From NCBI GenBank assembly GCA_900765105.1, contig CAAFQM010000339.1, forward strand, positions 1 to 23,594: 23,594 bases of DNA, written 5' to 3'. Positions 1 through 7,862 of this stretch are shown here, in pieces; position 1 is the stretch's first letter; every line of letters starts with the position of its first letter. The translations under genes were made by a program, and so were the position numbers. Below the pieces are notes generated by a model. It did no database searches. It had not been told where the DNA came from and saw nothing but the letters and a program-made list of their open reading frames with translations. Source of the DNA: an uncultured Faecalibacterium sp. (lineage in GTDB: Bacteria > Bacillota > Clostridia > Oscillospirales > Ruminococcaceae).

Positions 1-609
1 CCGCCGCAGGGCGGCCGCAAGCACCCGCAGCAGGAGTTCATCCAGATCGACACCACCAACATCCTGTTCATCTGCGGCGGTGCCTTTGATGGTCTGGATA
101 AGTATATCCTGCGCCGTACCGACAAGTCCGCTCTGGGCTTCGGCAGTGCGCTGAAGGATAACTCCGCAGAAGCCGAAAAGGCTCTGCTGCGCAAGGTGGA
201 GCCGCATGATCTGGTCAAGTTCGGCCTGATCCCAGAGCTGATCGGCCGTCTGCCGGTCATCACCGTGCTGGACGATCTGGACGAGGATGCGCTGGTGCGA
301 GTGCTCAAGGAGCCGCGCAACAGTCTGGTCAAGCAGTACAAGGAAATGCTGGGCATGGACAATGTGGAGCTGAGCTTTACGGACGAAGCCCTGCACGCCA
401 TTGCCCGCAAGACCATTGAGCGCAAGACCGGCGCGCGCGGCCTGCGCAGCGTGATGGAAAGCATCCTGATGCCCATCATGTATGAGGTGCCCAGCGATGC
501 CACCATCATCCGCGTGACGGTGGACGAGGACACGGTGGAAGGCGGCGAACCCCATCTGGAGTACGGTGCTGTGCGCAAACGGTATAAGAATCAGATGTCC
601 CTGACCTGA
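1..609 (+). CDS. clpX: ClpX, ATP-dependent Clp protease ATP-binding subunit (3' part only)
   Basis: This is the C-terminal 202 codons of ClpX, the AAA+ unfoldase that recognises, unfolds and threads substrates into the ClpP peptidase in the cytoplasm. The frame is open from base 1, so the N-terminal zinc-binding domain and Walker A/B motifs lie outside the window. Visible here are the RKH loop (GGRKHPQ, near the first residues) that contacts substrate tags, the sensor-1 region (TTNILFICGGAF), the arginine-finger segment (PELIGRLPV) and the sensor-2 motif (GARGLR) in the small C-terminal AAA+ subdomain. The protein ends at TGA 607-609 and is followed directly by an intrinsic terminator, so clpX is the last gene of its transcript. 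The truncation comes from the window edge and is not biological. Identification is very secure. Confidence 0.97.
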   Translation, partial: PPQGGRKHPQQEFIQIDTTNILFICGGAFDGLDKYILRRTDKSALGFGSALKDNSAEAEKALLRKVEPHDLVKFGLIPELIGRLPVITVLDDLDEDALVRVLKEPRNSLVKQYKEMLGMDNVELSFTDEALHAIARKTIERKTGARGLRSVMESILMPIMYEVPSDATIIRVTVDEDTVEGGEPHLEYGAVRKRYKNQMSLT

Positions 610-633
610 CGCTCCGGCGTCCGGCAGGGGACA

Positions 634-681
634 GAAAGCCCTGCTTTGAAAGCTTTTTGCTTTTGACAGGGCTTTTTGCTT
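634..681 (+). terminator. Intrinsic terminator after clpX
   Basis: A perfect 9-bp stem (635-643 with 667-675) encloses a second small stem (649-653 with 659-663). The right arm runs into a T-rich stretch, gctttttgctttatta. It begins 25 nt past the clpX stop. Confidence 0.85.
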
Positions 682-689
682 TATTATTC

Positions 690-718
690 TTGTTTCTGGG
701 AGTAAAATGTACTATAAT
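690..718 (+). promoter_or_regulatory. Sigma-A-type promoter for the aminotransferase gene
   Basis: TTGTTT (690-695) and a perfect TATAAT (713-718) are separated by 17 bp. The predicted start, about 7 nt after the -10, is near 725, exactly where the left arm of the leader stem begins. The hprK promoter in this window has the same two hexamers and spacing. Confidence 0.7.
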
Positions 719-724
719 ATTAAG

Positions 725-785
725 GTCTGGAACCTGTGCGGAGCATGCTCCCTGGCAGGAAGGCTCCCAATGACGCAGTCCGGAC
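725..785 (+). promoter_or_regulatory. Foldable 5' leader of the aminotransferase mRNA (candidate structured RNA)
   Basis: The 5' end of the predicted transcript can form a closing stem of 725-730 with 780-785 (one G-U pair) and a second helix of 734-738 with 774-778 (one G-U pair). A perfect 12-base palindrome, ggagcatgctcc (740-751), can fold inside as a small hairpin, or its ggagc can pair instead with the gctcc at 763-767. About 25 nt of unpaired sequence separates this fold from the AAGGAG ribosome site (811-816). I compared it from memory with T-box, TPP, FMN, cobalamin, SAM, c-di-GMP, ZTP, THF and small SRP RNA motifs and recognise none of them. It may be a new cis-regulator or only a stabilising 5' structure. 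Confidence 0.4.
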
Positions 786-826
786 GCTATGGGTAACAGG
801 AAGTACGATAAAGGAGTGTGTTTTCA

Positions 827-2110
827 ATGGCAAATTATCTTGCAATGAATCGTGAAGAACTCACTGCCGAAAAGGCAGCACTTGAAGCAGAGTACAAAAA
901 GTTTCAGGCCAAGGGTCTGAAGCTGAATATGGCCCGCGGCAAACCCGGCCCTCACCAGATGGATCTGGCAATGGATCTGCTGAAGATGACCGATTACACT
1001 ACCGATGCCGGTACCGACGCCCGCAACTACGGCGAGTTGGAAGGCCTGCATGAGGCCCGCGTGCTGTTCGCCGACGTGTTCGGCGTGCAGCCCGGTGAGG
1101 TGTTCGTGGGCGGCAACTCCAGCCTGCAGTTGATGTACAACCTCATCAACATCGGCTATGTGTTCGGCTTCCCGGAGTCTCCGTGCCCCTGGTCTCAGGT
1201 GGAGAAGCGCAAATTCCTCTGCCCGGTGCCCGGCTACGACCGTCACTTTGCCATCACTGAGGAGTTCGGCTTTGAGCTGGTCAGCGTGCCCATGACCCCC
1301 AATGGCCCGGACATGGACATGGTGGAAAAGCTGGTTGCCGAGGATGACACCATCAAGGGCATCTGGTGCGTGCCGCAGTATTCCAACCCCGATGGCTACA
1401 CCTACAGCGACGAGACCATCGAGCGCTTTGCCAAGATGAAGACCGCCGCTCCTGATTTCAAGATCTTCTGGGATGAGGCCTACATCGTGCACCACCTCAC
1501 CGATGAGATCATCGAGACCCCGGTTCTGCTGAACGAGAGCAAGAAATACGGCAACGAAGACCGTGTGTTCATGTTCACCTCTACCAGCAAGATCACCTTC
1601 CCGGGTGCCGGTGTTTCCGCCATTGCCTGCAGCGAGAGCAGCATGAAGTATATCTGCAAGCGCTTCTCGGTGATGATCATCAGCTACGACAAGATGAACC
1701 AGCTGCGCCACGTCCGCTTCCTGAAGAACAAGGAAGGCGTTCTGGCTCACATGGCAAAGCATCGCCGTCGTCTGGTGCCCTGCTTTGACGCCGTCAAGAC
1801 TGCATTCAAGAACAACCTGATTCCGTGCGGTGACATCGCCCACTGGACCAACCCCAAGGGCGGCTATTTCATCAGCCTGTACGTCATGCCCGGCTGCGCG
1901 AAGCGGGTGGCCAACCTGTGCAAGGAAGCCGGCCTGACCCTGACCGGTGCCGGTTCTGCTTATCCTTACCACAAGGATCCGCAGGATTCCCACCTGCGCA
2001 TTGCTCCCACCTATCCCAGCCTCGACGAGGTGGAGACAGCTTCCGAGCTGCTGTGCGTCTGCGTGCGTCTGGCCGTAGTGGAAAAGCTGCTGGCAGATAA
2101 GGCTGAGTAA
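827..2110 (+). CDS. PLP-dependent aminotransferase, class I subgroup Ic (aspartate aminotransferase-like)
   Basis: This 427-residue cytoplasmic enzyme belongs to the fold-type I PLP aminotransferases and resembles the MocR-like/subgroup Ic aspartate aminotransferases found in Firmicutes and Actinobacteria. It probably transfers an amino group between aspartate (or a related amino acid) and 2-oxoglutarate. Visible motifs are an N-terminal helical segment and MARGKPG, the PLP-phosphate and ring region, FWDEAY with Asp216 (expected partner of the pyridine nitrogen), and TSTSKITFPG with Lys255 (expected Schiff-base lysine). The C-terminal domain carries GGYF and HLRIAP, whose Arg should bind the substrate carboxylate. 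I chose ATG 827 because AAGGAG (811-816) lies 10 nt upstream; an in-frame GTG at 818 is too close to that site. The gene is monocistronic, between its own promoter and hairpins after the stop. Substrate preference is inferred. Confidence 0.88.
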   Translation: MANYLAMNREELTAEKAALEAEYKKFQAKGLKLNMARGKPGPHQMDLAMDLLKMTDYTTDAGTDARNYGELEGLHEARVLFADVFGVQPGEVFVGGNSSLQLMYNLINIGYVFGFPESPCPWSQVEKRKFLCPVPGYDRHFAITEEFGFELVSVPMTPNGPDMDMVEKLVAEDDTIKGIWCVPQYSNPDGYTYSDETIERFAKMKTAAPDFKIFWDEAYIVHHLTDEIIETPVLLNESKKYGNEDRVFMFTSTSKITFPGAGVSAIACSESSMKYICKRFSVMIISYDKMNQLRHVRFLKNKEGVLAHMAKHRRRLVPCFDAVKTAFKNNLIPCGDIAHWTNPKGGYFISLYVMPGCAKRVANLCKEAGLTLTGAGSAYPYHKDPQDSHLRIAPTYPSLDEVETASELLCVCVRLAVVEKLLADKAE

Positions 2111-2176
2111 CCGTTCCGGAACGGAACAAATGTTTTATCTCCTCTGTGCGGCCGGTTCGGCCGTCAGGGGAGTTTT
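2111..2176 (+). terminator. Tandem hairpins after the aminotransferase gene
   Basis: Right after the stop codon is a perfect 14-base palindrome (2111-2124, ccgttccggaacgg). A second hairpin then pairs cctctg (2141-2146) and an inner cggcc with ggccg and cagggg (to 2170), and is followed by agtttta. The second hairpin is the better intrinsic terminator. The remaining ~115 nt before secDF hold a further GC-rich inverted repeat (ggccg/cggcc near 2187-2201) but no convincing sigma-A promoter. Confidence 0.65.
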
Positions 2177-2293
2177 ATCGCAGAAGGGCCGGCATGACGG
2201 CCACCCTGCGGAAGAGCTGCCGACAAGAGCGGCGCAACATGAAATAAAGGCAGCATCTGCTGAGCTGCTACTTTTGGAGGTCCCCTGAATTTT

Positions 2294-4633
2294 ATGAAGA
2301 CAAAAGGCAAAGCATGGCATCTGGTCGTTACGGTGCTGCTGATCGTGGTATTTGTGTTCGCCGCGTTCTTCGGCGTATCCGCAAAGTACGGCGATACGAC
2401 CAAAACCTACATCAAAGGCGCAAAGGATATCCGCTTCGGCGTGGACATCAAGGGCGGCGTAAACGTCACATTTGTTCCGTCCGATGGCTACGACGCCACC
2501 GAGGAGCAGCTGGATGCTGCCCGGCTCGTCATTGAGAACCGCCTTGTGGCACTCAATGTCACCGACTATGAACTGTATGTGGATACCGACTCCGACAGCC
2601 TGATTCTGGAGTTTCCGTGGCAGTCCGGCGAAACGGACTTTGACCCGGAAGCTGCGATCCAGGAAATCGGCACCACAGCTTACCTGACGTTTCGCGAGGG
2701 CAGCAGCGCCGACGGCGAACTGATCCTCGACGGCTCCATGGTTGAGAGTGCGGCGGCGCAGTATGGCCCCGTCAGCAGCGGCGGTGCATCGGAATATTAC
2801 GTTGCGCTGAAGTTTACGGATGACGGAGCCAAGGCCTTTGGCGATGCCACCACAAAGCTGGCTTCCAGCAACGGCACCATCAGCATCTGGCTGGATGATG
2901 AAAACGTCAGCACCGCAACAGTCAACACCGCCATTACCGACGGTTCGGCCATCATCACCAGTTCTGCATCTAACCCCTTTACACAGGAGCAAGTTGTCAA
3001 GATGGCCCGCCAGATCAACTCCGGCGCACTGCCCTTTGCACTGACTGTGGACGGCTATTCCACTGTCAGCCCCAGTCTGGGCGAGAACAGCCTGAGCGCC
3101 ATGGTCATGGCCGGTCTGATCGCCTTTGCCCTGATCGTGGTCTTTATGACGGCGCTGTACCGTCTGCCCGGTTTCCTGGCCTGCATCGCGCTGGCCGGTC
3201 AGGTGGCGGCAACGCTGGCCTTCGTCTCCGGCTACTTCCCGGTGTTTGAAAGCTTTACCCTGACGCTGCCCGGCATCGCCGGTATCATTCTGGCCATCGG
3301 CATGGGCGTGGACGCCAACGTCATCACCGCCGAGCGCATCAAAGAAGAGCTGAAGAATGGCAAGTCGCTGGACGGCGCTCTGAAGAGCGGCTTTGCCCGC
3401 GGCTTGACCCCCATCATTGACGGCAACGTGACCATCGTCATCGTGGCCATCGTGCTGATGGGCGCTTTCGGCCCCTCGGACGGCTTCTTTGCCAAGGCAC
3501 TGCACTTCGTGTTCTTCGCCTTCGGCCCGTCCACTGCCGGTACGATCTATGCCTTCGGCTACACGCTGCTCACCGGCGTGCTGCTGAACTTTGTGTTCGG
3601 CGTATTCGCCACCCGCGTCATGATCCGCGGCGCAGCTTCCATCAAAGCTCTGCGCAACCCGTGGCTCTATGGTGCTGAGAAGCCCGGTAAAGAAAAGGCT
3701 GAGAAAAAGCCCGTTGATTTTGTGGGCCTGCGCAAGCGCTTCCTGACCTTCTCCTCCTGCCTGATGGCAGCCATCGTGCTGTGCGCGGTGGTGTTCGGCG
3801 TCCATCTGGATACCGAGTTCACCGGCGGTGCCATGATCACGCTGGGTTATGAAAACTCCTTCACCCTGTCCGACGTGCAGAAGACCGCTTCCGATGCGCT
3901 GAGCAACAACGGCCTGACCCTGCAGACCGGCGAGAATGTCGCCACCGGCGGCCAGACCCTGAAGATCTCCATGCCCGGCACCGAGACGGTGACCACCGAT
4001 CAGGTGCAGACTTTGCTGGATTCTCTGAACGAGAATTATCCGGACAATCATTTTGAACAGCTGTCCCTGAGCAACGTCAGCGCAGCCATGGGCACCAAGT
4101 TCCTGCAGAAGAGTCTGGTGGCTGTGGTGTTCGCACTGGTGCTGATCCTGCTGTACATTGCTCTGCGCTTCAAGAACATCGGCGGCCTGACCGGCGGTCT
4201 GATGGCTGTTCTGGCTCTGGTGAATGACCTGATGGTGGTGTTCGGCACCTTTGTGCTGCTGCGCACCGCATTGGACGGCAACTTCATCGCCGCTATGCTG
4301 ACCATTCTGGGCTACTCCATCAACGATACCGTGGTCGTCTACGACCGTATCCGTGAGAACCGCAGCCTGATGGGCAAAAAAGTTTCGTTTGAAGAGCTGG
4401 TCAATCATTCGGTCAACCAGTCTGCCCGCCGTACTCTTATCACCACCATCACAACCGTGATGGCGCTGGGTGTGATGTGCATCGTGGCAAAGCTCTATGG
4501 CCTGGACAGCATCTTTACCTTTGCCTTCCCGCTGATGATGGGTATGATCAGCGGCGTGTATACTTCGCTGTGTGTGTCCACTTCGGCATGGGTGCTGTGG
4601 ACCGAGCGCAAGCCCAAAGCAAAGAAAAACTGA
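2294..4633 (+). CDS. secDF: SecDF, fused protein-export membrane protein
   Basis: This 779-residue RND-type membrane protein fuses SecD and SecF, as in Bacillus. It works with SecYEG and SecA, using the proton or sodium gradient to pull secreted proteins through the membrane. TM1 is at about residues 9-27. GVDIKGG (49-55) is the SecD signature at the start of the large extracellular P1 domain. TM2-6 are at about 260-450, with GMGVDANV (336-343) and the following AERIKEEL as the D4/TM4 motif; Asp340 is the likely proton-relay residue. A charged Lys/Glu linker (about 460-472) leads into the SecF half, which has EFTGG (508-512) and GYSINDTVVVYDRIREN (673-689). A GGAGG ribosome site (2276-2280) precedes the ATG. 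Length and motif order are normal. A terminator separates it from nrdR. Confidence 0.96.
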   Translation: MKTKGKAWHLVVTVLLIVVFVFAAFFGVSAKYGDTTKTYIKGAKDIRFGVDIKGGVNVTFVPSDGYDATEEQLDAARLVIENRLVALNVTDYELYVDTDSDSLILEFPWQSGETDFDPEAAIQEIGTTAYLTFREGSSADGELILDGSMVESAAAQYGPVSSGGASEYYVALKFTDDGAKAFGDATTKLASSNGTISIWLDDENVSTATVNTAITDGSAIITSSASNPFTQEQVVKMARQINSGALPFALTVDGYSTVSPSLGENSLSAMVMAGLIAFALIVVFMTALYRLPGFLACIALAGQVAATLAFVSGYFPVFESFTLTLPGIAGIILAIGMGVDANVITAERIKEELKNGKSLDGALKSGFARGLTPIIDGNVTIVIVAIVLMGAFGPSDGFFAKALHFVFFAFGPSTAGTIYAFGYTLLTGVLLNFVFGVFATRVMIRGAASIKALRNPWLYGAEKPGKEKAEKKPVDFVGLRKRFLTFSSCLMAAIVLCAVVFGVHLDTEFTGGAMITLGYENSFTLSDVQKTASDALSNNGLTLQTGENVATGGQTLKISMPGTETVTTDQVQTLLDSLNENYPDNHFEQLSLSNVSAAMGTKFLQKSLVAVVFALVLILLYIALRFKNIGGLTGGLMAVLALVNDLMVVFGTFVLLRTALDGNFIAAMLTILGYSINDTVVVYDRIRENRSLMGKKVSFEELVNHSVNQSARRTLITTITTVMALGVMCIVAKLYGLDSIFTFAFPLMMGMISGVYTSLCVSTSAWVLWTERKPKAKKN

Positions 4634-4646
4634 CCCAAAAACAAAG

Positions 4647-4687
4647 AAAGGCACTGGCTCCCGGCAAAGGGCCAATGCCTTTCATTT
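4647..4687 (+). terminator. Intrinsic terminator after secDF
   Basis: A 12-bp stem with one mismatch (4647-4658 with 4671-4682) is followed by ttcatttt. It lies 13 nt after the secDF stop, so nrdR probably depends on readthrough or on a promoter I cannot place; only ~40 nt separate the stem from the nrdR start. Confidence 0.7.
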
Positions 4688-4724
4688 TCCGGAAAAGCCG
4701 GTAAAATTTCAGGAGGAACCGATC

Positions 4725-5195
4725 ATGAAGTGCCCCTACTGCGGTGCGGAGGAATCGAAAGTCATTGATTCCCGTCCCACCGAAGACAATGAGCGCATCC
4801 GCCGCCGCCGCGAATGCCTGAGCTGCCATATGCGCTTTACGACCTATGAGGTGGTGGAGACTGTTCCGCTCGTGGTCATCAAAAAGGACAGCTCCCGGGA
4901 GCCGTTCGACCGCCAGAAGCTTCTCAATGCCATGGTACGGGCCTGCGCCAAGCGGCCCGTGAGCTATGAAGCACTGGAACGTGCGGTCAGCAGCATCGAG
5001 CAGACTTTGCTCAGCTCCTACGACCGCGAGATTCCCAGCGTGCGCATCGGCGAGCTGACCATGCAGGAACTGAAAAAGATCGACGAGGTGGCGTATGTGC
5101 GCTTCGCATCGGTCTACCGTCAGTTTGCAGATGTGGAAAGCTTTTTCAACGAGCTGAAAAAGCTGATGGGCGACCGCAGCGAACCAAACACATAA
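4725..5195 (+). CDS. nrdR: NrdR, transcriptional repressor of ribonucleotide reductase genes
   Basis: This 156-residue regulator senses ATP/dATP and represses ribonucleotide reductase operons by binding NrdR boxes. The N-terminal zinc ribbon is complete: Cys3, Cys6, Cys31 and Cys34 (CPYC and CLSC) flank the Arg-rich DNA-contacting segment RIRRRRE. An ATP-cone domain fills about residues 46-136, beginning LVVIKKDSSREPFDRQKL and including the usual tail (VAYVRFASVYRQF). Length matches the family (about 150-160 residues). ATG 4725 is chosen because AGGAGG (4711-4716) lies 8 nt upstream and the zinc ribbon starts at once; the frame is open further upstream, but that part runs through the secDF terminator. 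No NrdR-box pair or nrd gene is visible in the window. Confidence 0.97.
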   Translation: MKCPYCGAEESKVIDSRPTEDNERIRRRRECLSCHMRFTTYEVVETVPLVVIKKDSSREPFDRQKLLNAMVRACAKRPVSYEALERAVSSIEQTLLSSYDREIPSVRIGELTMQELKKIDEVAYVRFASVYRQFADVESFFNELKKLMGDRSEPNT

Positions 5196-5202
5196 TAACG
5201 CC

Positions 5203-5255
5203 AGAAAGCACCGGCTTTCCGTCCACAAAAGGGCAGGAGAGCCGGTGCTTTTTTC
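5203..5255 (+). terminator. Intrinsic terminator after nrdR
   Basis: A perfect 12-bp stem (5205-5216 with 5240-5251) has a T6 tract at its right edge. It acts best for the rightward nrdR transcript. On the leftward strand the hairpin also follows the DUF4363 gene stop, but the T tract there is only three residues, so it is a weak terminator in that direction. Confidence 0.85.
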
Positions 5256-5622
5256 ATACAATCCGGCGCGACAGCCATTCCAGCGTTTCCACCTGCACCT
5301 GTGCCCGGCGCAGTTCGCTGAGGGCTTCCTCCGGTGCGTTCATTTCCAGATGTCCATCCGCAGCGCGGAGAGCTGCTTCCAGCTCAGTGAAATCCTCGGT
5401 TTTGAGCAGATGATTCATCTTCTCGCGCATGGTGTCGCACAGGTCGGCCCCGTCAGAAAGTGCCCGCCGCGCCGACGGGATATTGCGGCCGCGGATGGCG
5501 GCGACCGCTGTGTCCAGATCATCCGAAACGGCATCGGCAAATTTCTGCACCTGAAAGCTGCTGTAAAAAGAAACACAGAGCAGGGCAGCGACAATGACGA
5601 TACAGGCGTAGATCCGTTTCAT
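5254..5622 (-). CDS. DUF4363 family membrane-anchored protein
   Basis: This 122-residue protein has an N-terminal hydrophobic segment (about residues 4-20, IYACIVIVAALLCVSFY) and a helical, charged remainder that probably faces the outside. It matches the small DUF4363 proteins, whose function is not established. The ATG at 5622 overlaps the stop of the DUF421 gene by four bases (ATGA), and AAGGA lies just before it, so the two genes are almost certainly translated together. In spore-forming Clostridia a DUF421-DUF4363 pair commonly sits beside spoVAC-spoVAD-spoVAE; no spoVA gene is present here. An in-frame start further upstream would lengthen the protein into the DUF421 gene and lacks support. 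Family assignment is from sequence character and neighbourhood. Confidence 0.75.
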   Translation of the reverse strand: MKRIYACIVIVAALLCVSFYSSFQVQKFADAVSDDLDTAVAAIRGRNIPSARRALSDGADLCDTMREKMNHLLKTEDFTELEAALRAADGHLEMNAPEEALSELRRAQVQVETLEWLSRRIV

Positions 5623-6320
5623 GATGCGTCCTTTCTGCCGCCTGCACGGCGGTTCTCTTTTTTCAGCAGGAAGTAATCCTCGGTCTCGTTTCCGATGAGC
5701 AGCAGGATCTCCTCCGGCAGAAGGGTGTTGGCTTGTGCCGTTCGCTCCAGCCATGCGCGGTCTTTTCCGCACCAGCGCAGGTTATCTTCCAGCACCTGCC
5801 CGTCCAGCACAAAAGGAATGGTGGCATTGGCCTGCTTTACCTTGCACTGCAGGTCTGCAAGACGCACCGGCTCTTTCTCCGGCCGGAGTGCAGCTGAGAG
5901 GGTGCCGTTCGTCTCAATGACAGCGTAGGAGACATCCCGCGGGTCGAAGATGCTTTTGCCACGCAGGGCCTCCATCAGGTCGGCAGTGGTCAGGCGCAGC
6001 ATCCGCAGAGCATTCTGGTCGATCTGACCGTCCAGAATGACCGTCTTTGGCCGCCCGGAGAGAAAATTGAAGAATCGCTGACTGCGGAAGCTCAGCACAG
6101 AACCCAGCAGTTCCAGTGCGGCAATCAGGAACAGCGGGATCAGACTGGATGTGATGGGTACTTCCTCCGATTCGATGGAAATGGACGCCAGATTGGAGAT
6201 GAGGATGGTGGAAACCAGTTCTTCGGGCTGCAGCTCGCCCAGCTGGCGTTTGCCCATCATGCGCATGGCAAACAGCACGCACAGATAGATGATGACGGTG
6301 CGGCAGATCAGAAGTTTCAT
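5619..6320 (-). CDS. DUF421 domain protein (YetF family membrane protein)
   Basis: This 233-residue membrane protein has two or three hydrophobic segments in its first ~85 residues, including the family motif MGKRQLGELQPEELV followed by ILISNLAS. A soluble C-terminal region carries the usual PKTVILDGQI and DLMEALRGKSIFDPRDV stretches, where an Asp/Leu-rich segment precedes the Ala-Val-Ile-Glu strand. The biochemical role of YetF proteins is not known; several are linked to sporulation loci or stress. Start at ATG 6320 is supported by a GGAGGG ribosome site about 5-9 nt upstream on this strand. It is the first gene of a two-gene leftward operon, divergent from a GerA-type operon. The last ~60 residues are less conserved-looking and rich in Glu/Leu and Arg. 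Confidence 0.85.
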   Translation of the reverse strand: MKLLICRTVIIYLCVLFAMRMMGKRQLGELQPEELVSTILISNLASISIESEEVPITSSLIPLFLIAALELLGSVLSFRSQRFFNFLSGRPKTVILDGQIDQNALRMLRLTTADLMEALRGKSIFDPRDVSYAVIETNGTLSAALRPEKEPVRLADLQCKVKQANATIPFVLDGQVLEDNLRWCGKDRAWLERTAQANTLLPEEILLLIGNETEDYFLLKKENRRAGGRKDAS

Positions 6321-6344
6321 AAAATGCCCTCCTGCGGATGGTAG

Positions 6345-6374
6345 GAATGAAGCCCGGCCCAGCCGGGCATACTG
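6345..6374. promoter_or_regulatory. Divergent intergenic element with sigma-G-like motifs and central hairpin
   Basis: The 75 bp between the DUF421 gene and the GerA-type gene contain no good sigma-A promoter. On the plus strand GAATG (6345-6349), 18 bp, then CATACTG (6368-6374) resembles the forespore sigma-G consensus as I recall it (gHATR, 17-18 bp, CATnMTA), with one mismatch. Read on the minus strand, the same bases give GTATG, 18 bp, CATTCCT, a weaker match. Between them lies a perfect 7-bp inverted repeat, gcccggc/gccgggc (6352-6358, 6362-6368). Both predicted starts would give leaders of about 15 nt. Short motifs occur by chance, so this is tentative. Confidence 0.3.
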
Positions 6375-6395
6375 CTGTGCAAAGGAGAAAGTGCC

Positions 6396-7862
6396 ATGCA
6401 GCAGTTATCGCGGAAACTGGAAACAAATCTGAAAACACTCGACGGAATGTTTGGTACATCTGCCGATTATTATGCCAAAAAGATCACGATTTATCATTGC
6501 AAAGGGTGCATCGTCCTGTTTGATGGGATGGCAAGTCTGGATTCACTCTGGGCGCTTGTGCTGGACGGGGCAAGCCGTCAGGCCCCGCCGCAAAACAGGG
6601 CGGGCGGGCCGCTCACCGGGGAACAGGTCTATACCCTCATCTTGCAGGACTCGGCTTACCCAGCGGAGAGCAGCCCCGTGGAAGACTGGTCAGACCTTGT
6701 CAAACGTCTGACCGCCGGTATGGCGGTGCTGCTGCTGGACGGCTGTGCAAAAGGCATTGCCTTTTCGGTGCAGAGTCTGAAGGCCCGTTCGGTGGAAGAA
6801 CCTTCCGGCGAGGGCAACCTGCGCGGTTCGCGGGAAGGTTTTGCCGACCTTCTGCGGGTCAACCTGAGCTTGCTGCGAAGGCTCATCCGGACAGAGGACC
6901 TTGTGCAGGAGGTACAACAGGCCGGCACTGAAGCTAAAACGGAATACGCAGTGTGCTACCGCCGGGATAAGGCTGACCCTGCCATGGTGGCCCGTGTCCG
7001 AAAAACGCTTGCTGCCGCCAGACCGGAACTTCTGCTGGATTCCAGCTATTTTGTGCCTTGGTTGCTTCCGGGCAAAGTCCGGCTGTTCACGCCGGTCAGC
7101 TATACCGAGCGGCCAGCCGTGGCGGCGGCAAAGCTCTGCGAAGGAAAAATCGTGGTTCTTGTCAACGGCAGTCCTTCGGCAATGGTGCTCCCGGCACTGT
7201 TCTGTGAAAATTTCGAGTGTCTCGATGACTATGCTTCCACCGCAGTATTTTCCTCATTCCTGCGGGTGCTGCGGTATGTTTCGTTTTATCTCACGGTCTT
7301 TTTGCCGGGCGTGTTCGTGTGTCTTGCGGTCTATTTGCCGGAGCTCATCCCGCCGCAACTGCTTTATAAAATCGAAGCGGCGGAAAAGGCCACGCCGCTG
7401 CCGTTGTTTGCCGAGATGCTCCTTGTCATGCTGATTTTAGAGGTCATCCGGGAGGCAGGGCTGCGGATGCCGCAGTCGCTGGGGCATTCGGTCAGTCTGG
7501 TGTCGGCGCTCATCATCGGGGATGCGGCCATCGCCACCGGGCTGATGAGCACACCGGTCATCTTTGTGGCCAGCATTACGGCCATTGCGGTGTTCGTCAC
7601 GCCGCCTTTGTATGAGCCGGCAACACTGCTCCGGCTGGGTGTCGTGCTGGCGGCAGGCATTGCCGGTCCGGTAGGATTAGTAGGGGCATTTTTTTTGTTT
7701 TTGCTGGGCCTTTCCGGGGCGTCCATGATGGGCGTGCCGTATCTTGCGGCGCATCCTTTCCCGCAGCAGCCGCTTGCGGAAGACGGCGTCATCCGCCGCA
7801 ACTACCGCCGCCTTTCCTGCACAGGCTTCAATATCTGGCAGAAACGGAGGAAAAGCAGATGA
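6396..7862 (+). CDS. GerA-family spore germination protein (germinant receptor A subunit / SpoVAF-like)
   Basis: This 488-residue protein has the GerA/SpoVAF layout: a soluble N-terminal region (1-~285) and a C-terminal membrane region with about five hydrophobic segments (near 288-314, 336-352, 366-383, 385-403 and 412-445). Family signatures are RSVEEP...LRGSREGF (131-149), LVNGSP (255-260), SYTERP (235-240; canonical position is later in the family), EVIREAGLRMP (349-359) and SLVSALIIGDAA (367-378). In spore formers such proteins sit in the spore inner membrane and respond to nutrient germinants with B and C subunits, or modulate the SpoVA channel. Start ATG 6396 has AAAGGAG (6381-6387). 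Its stop overlaps the next gene by ATGA. No frameshift is visible. Whether this cell makes spores cannot be read from the window. Confidence 0.9.
   Translation: MQQLSRKLETNLKTLDGMFGTSADYYAKKITIYHCKGCIVLFDGMASLDSLWALVLDGASRQAPPQNRAGGPLTGEQVYTLILQDSAYPAESSPVEDWSDLVKRLTAGMAVLLLDGCAKGIAFSVQSLKARSVEEPSGEGNLRGSREGFADLLRVNLSLLRRLIRTEDLVQEVQQAGTEAKTEYAVCYRRDKADPAMVARVRKTLAAARPELLLDSSYFVPWLLPGKVRLFTPVSYTERPAVAAAKLCEGKIVVLVNGSPSAMVLPALFCENFECLDDYASTAVFSSFLRVLRYVSFYLTVFLPGVFVCLAVYLPELIPPQLLYKIEAAEKATPLPLFAEMLLVMLILEVIREAGLRMPQSLGHSVSLVSALIIGDAAIATGLMSTPVIFVASITAIAVFVTPPLYEPATLLRLGVVLAAGIAGPVGLVGAFFLFLLGLSGASMMGVPYLAAHPFPQQPLAEDGVIRRNYRRLSCTGFNIWQKRRKSR

Noticed and set aside
818..826. GTG 818 as start of the aminotransferase
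   Set aside because: It directly abuts the AAGGAG site; ATG 827 has the right spacing.
721..826. Small SRP RNA, T-box or a known riboswitch in the aminotransferase leader
   Set aside because: None of the conserved core sequences of these RNAs could be found by eye; left as an unclassified leader.
824..1993. Long open frame on the minus strand opposite the aminotransferase gene
   Set aside because: Low-complexity His/Gly/Ala/Val translation without a recognisable domain; it is the codon-bias shadow of a clearly real enzyme.
2135..4675. 846-codon open frame on the minus strand opposite secDF
   Set aside because: His/Gln/Gly-rich translation with no domain, lying entirely across secDF; caused by GC-rich codon use.
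5205..5251. Strong bidirectional terminator between nrdR and the DUF4363 gene
   Set aside because: The leftward side has only three T residues after the stem, so efficient termination is claimed for nrdR only.
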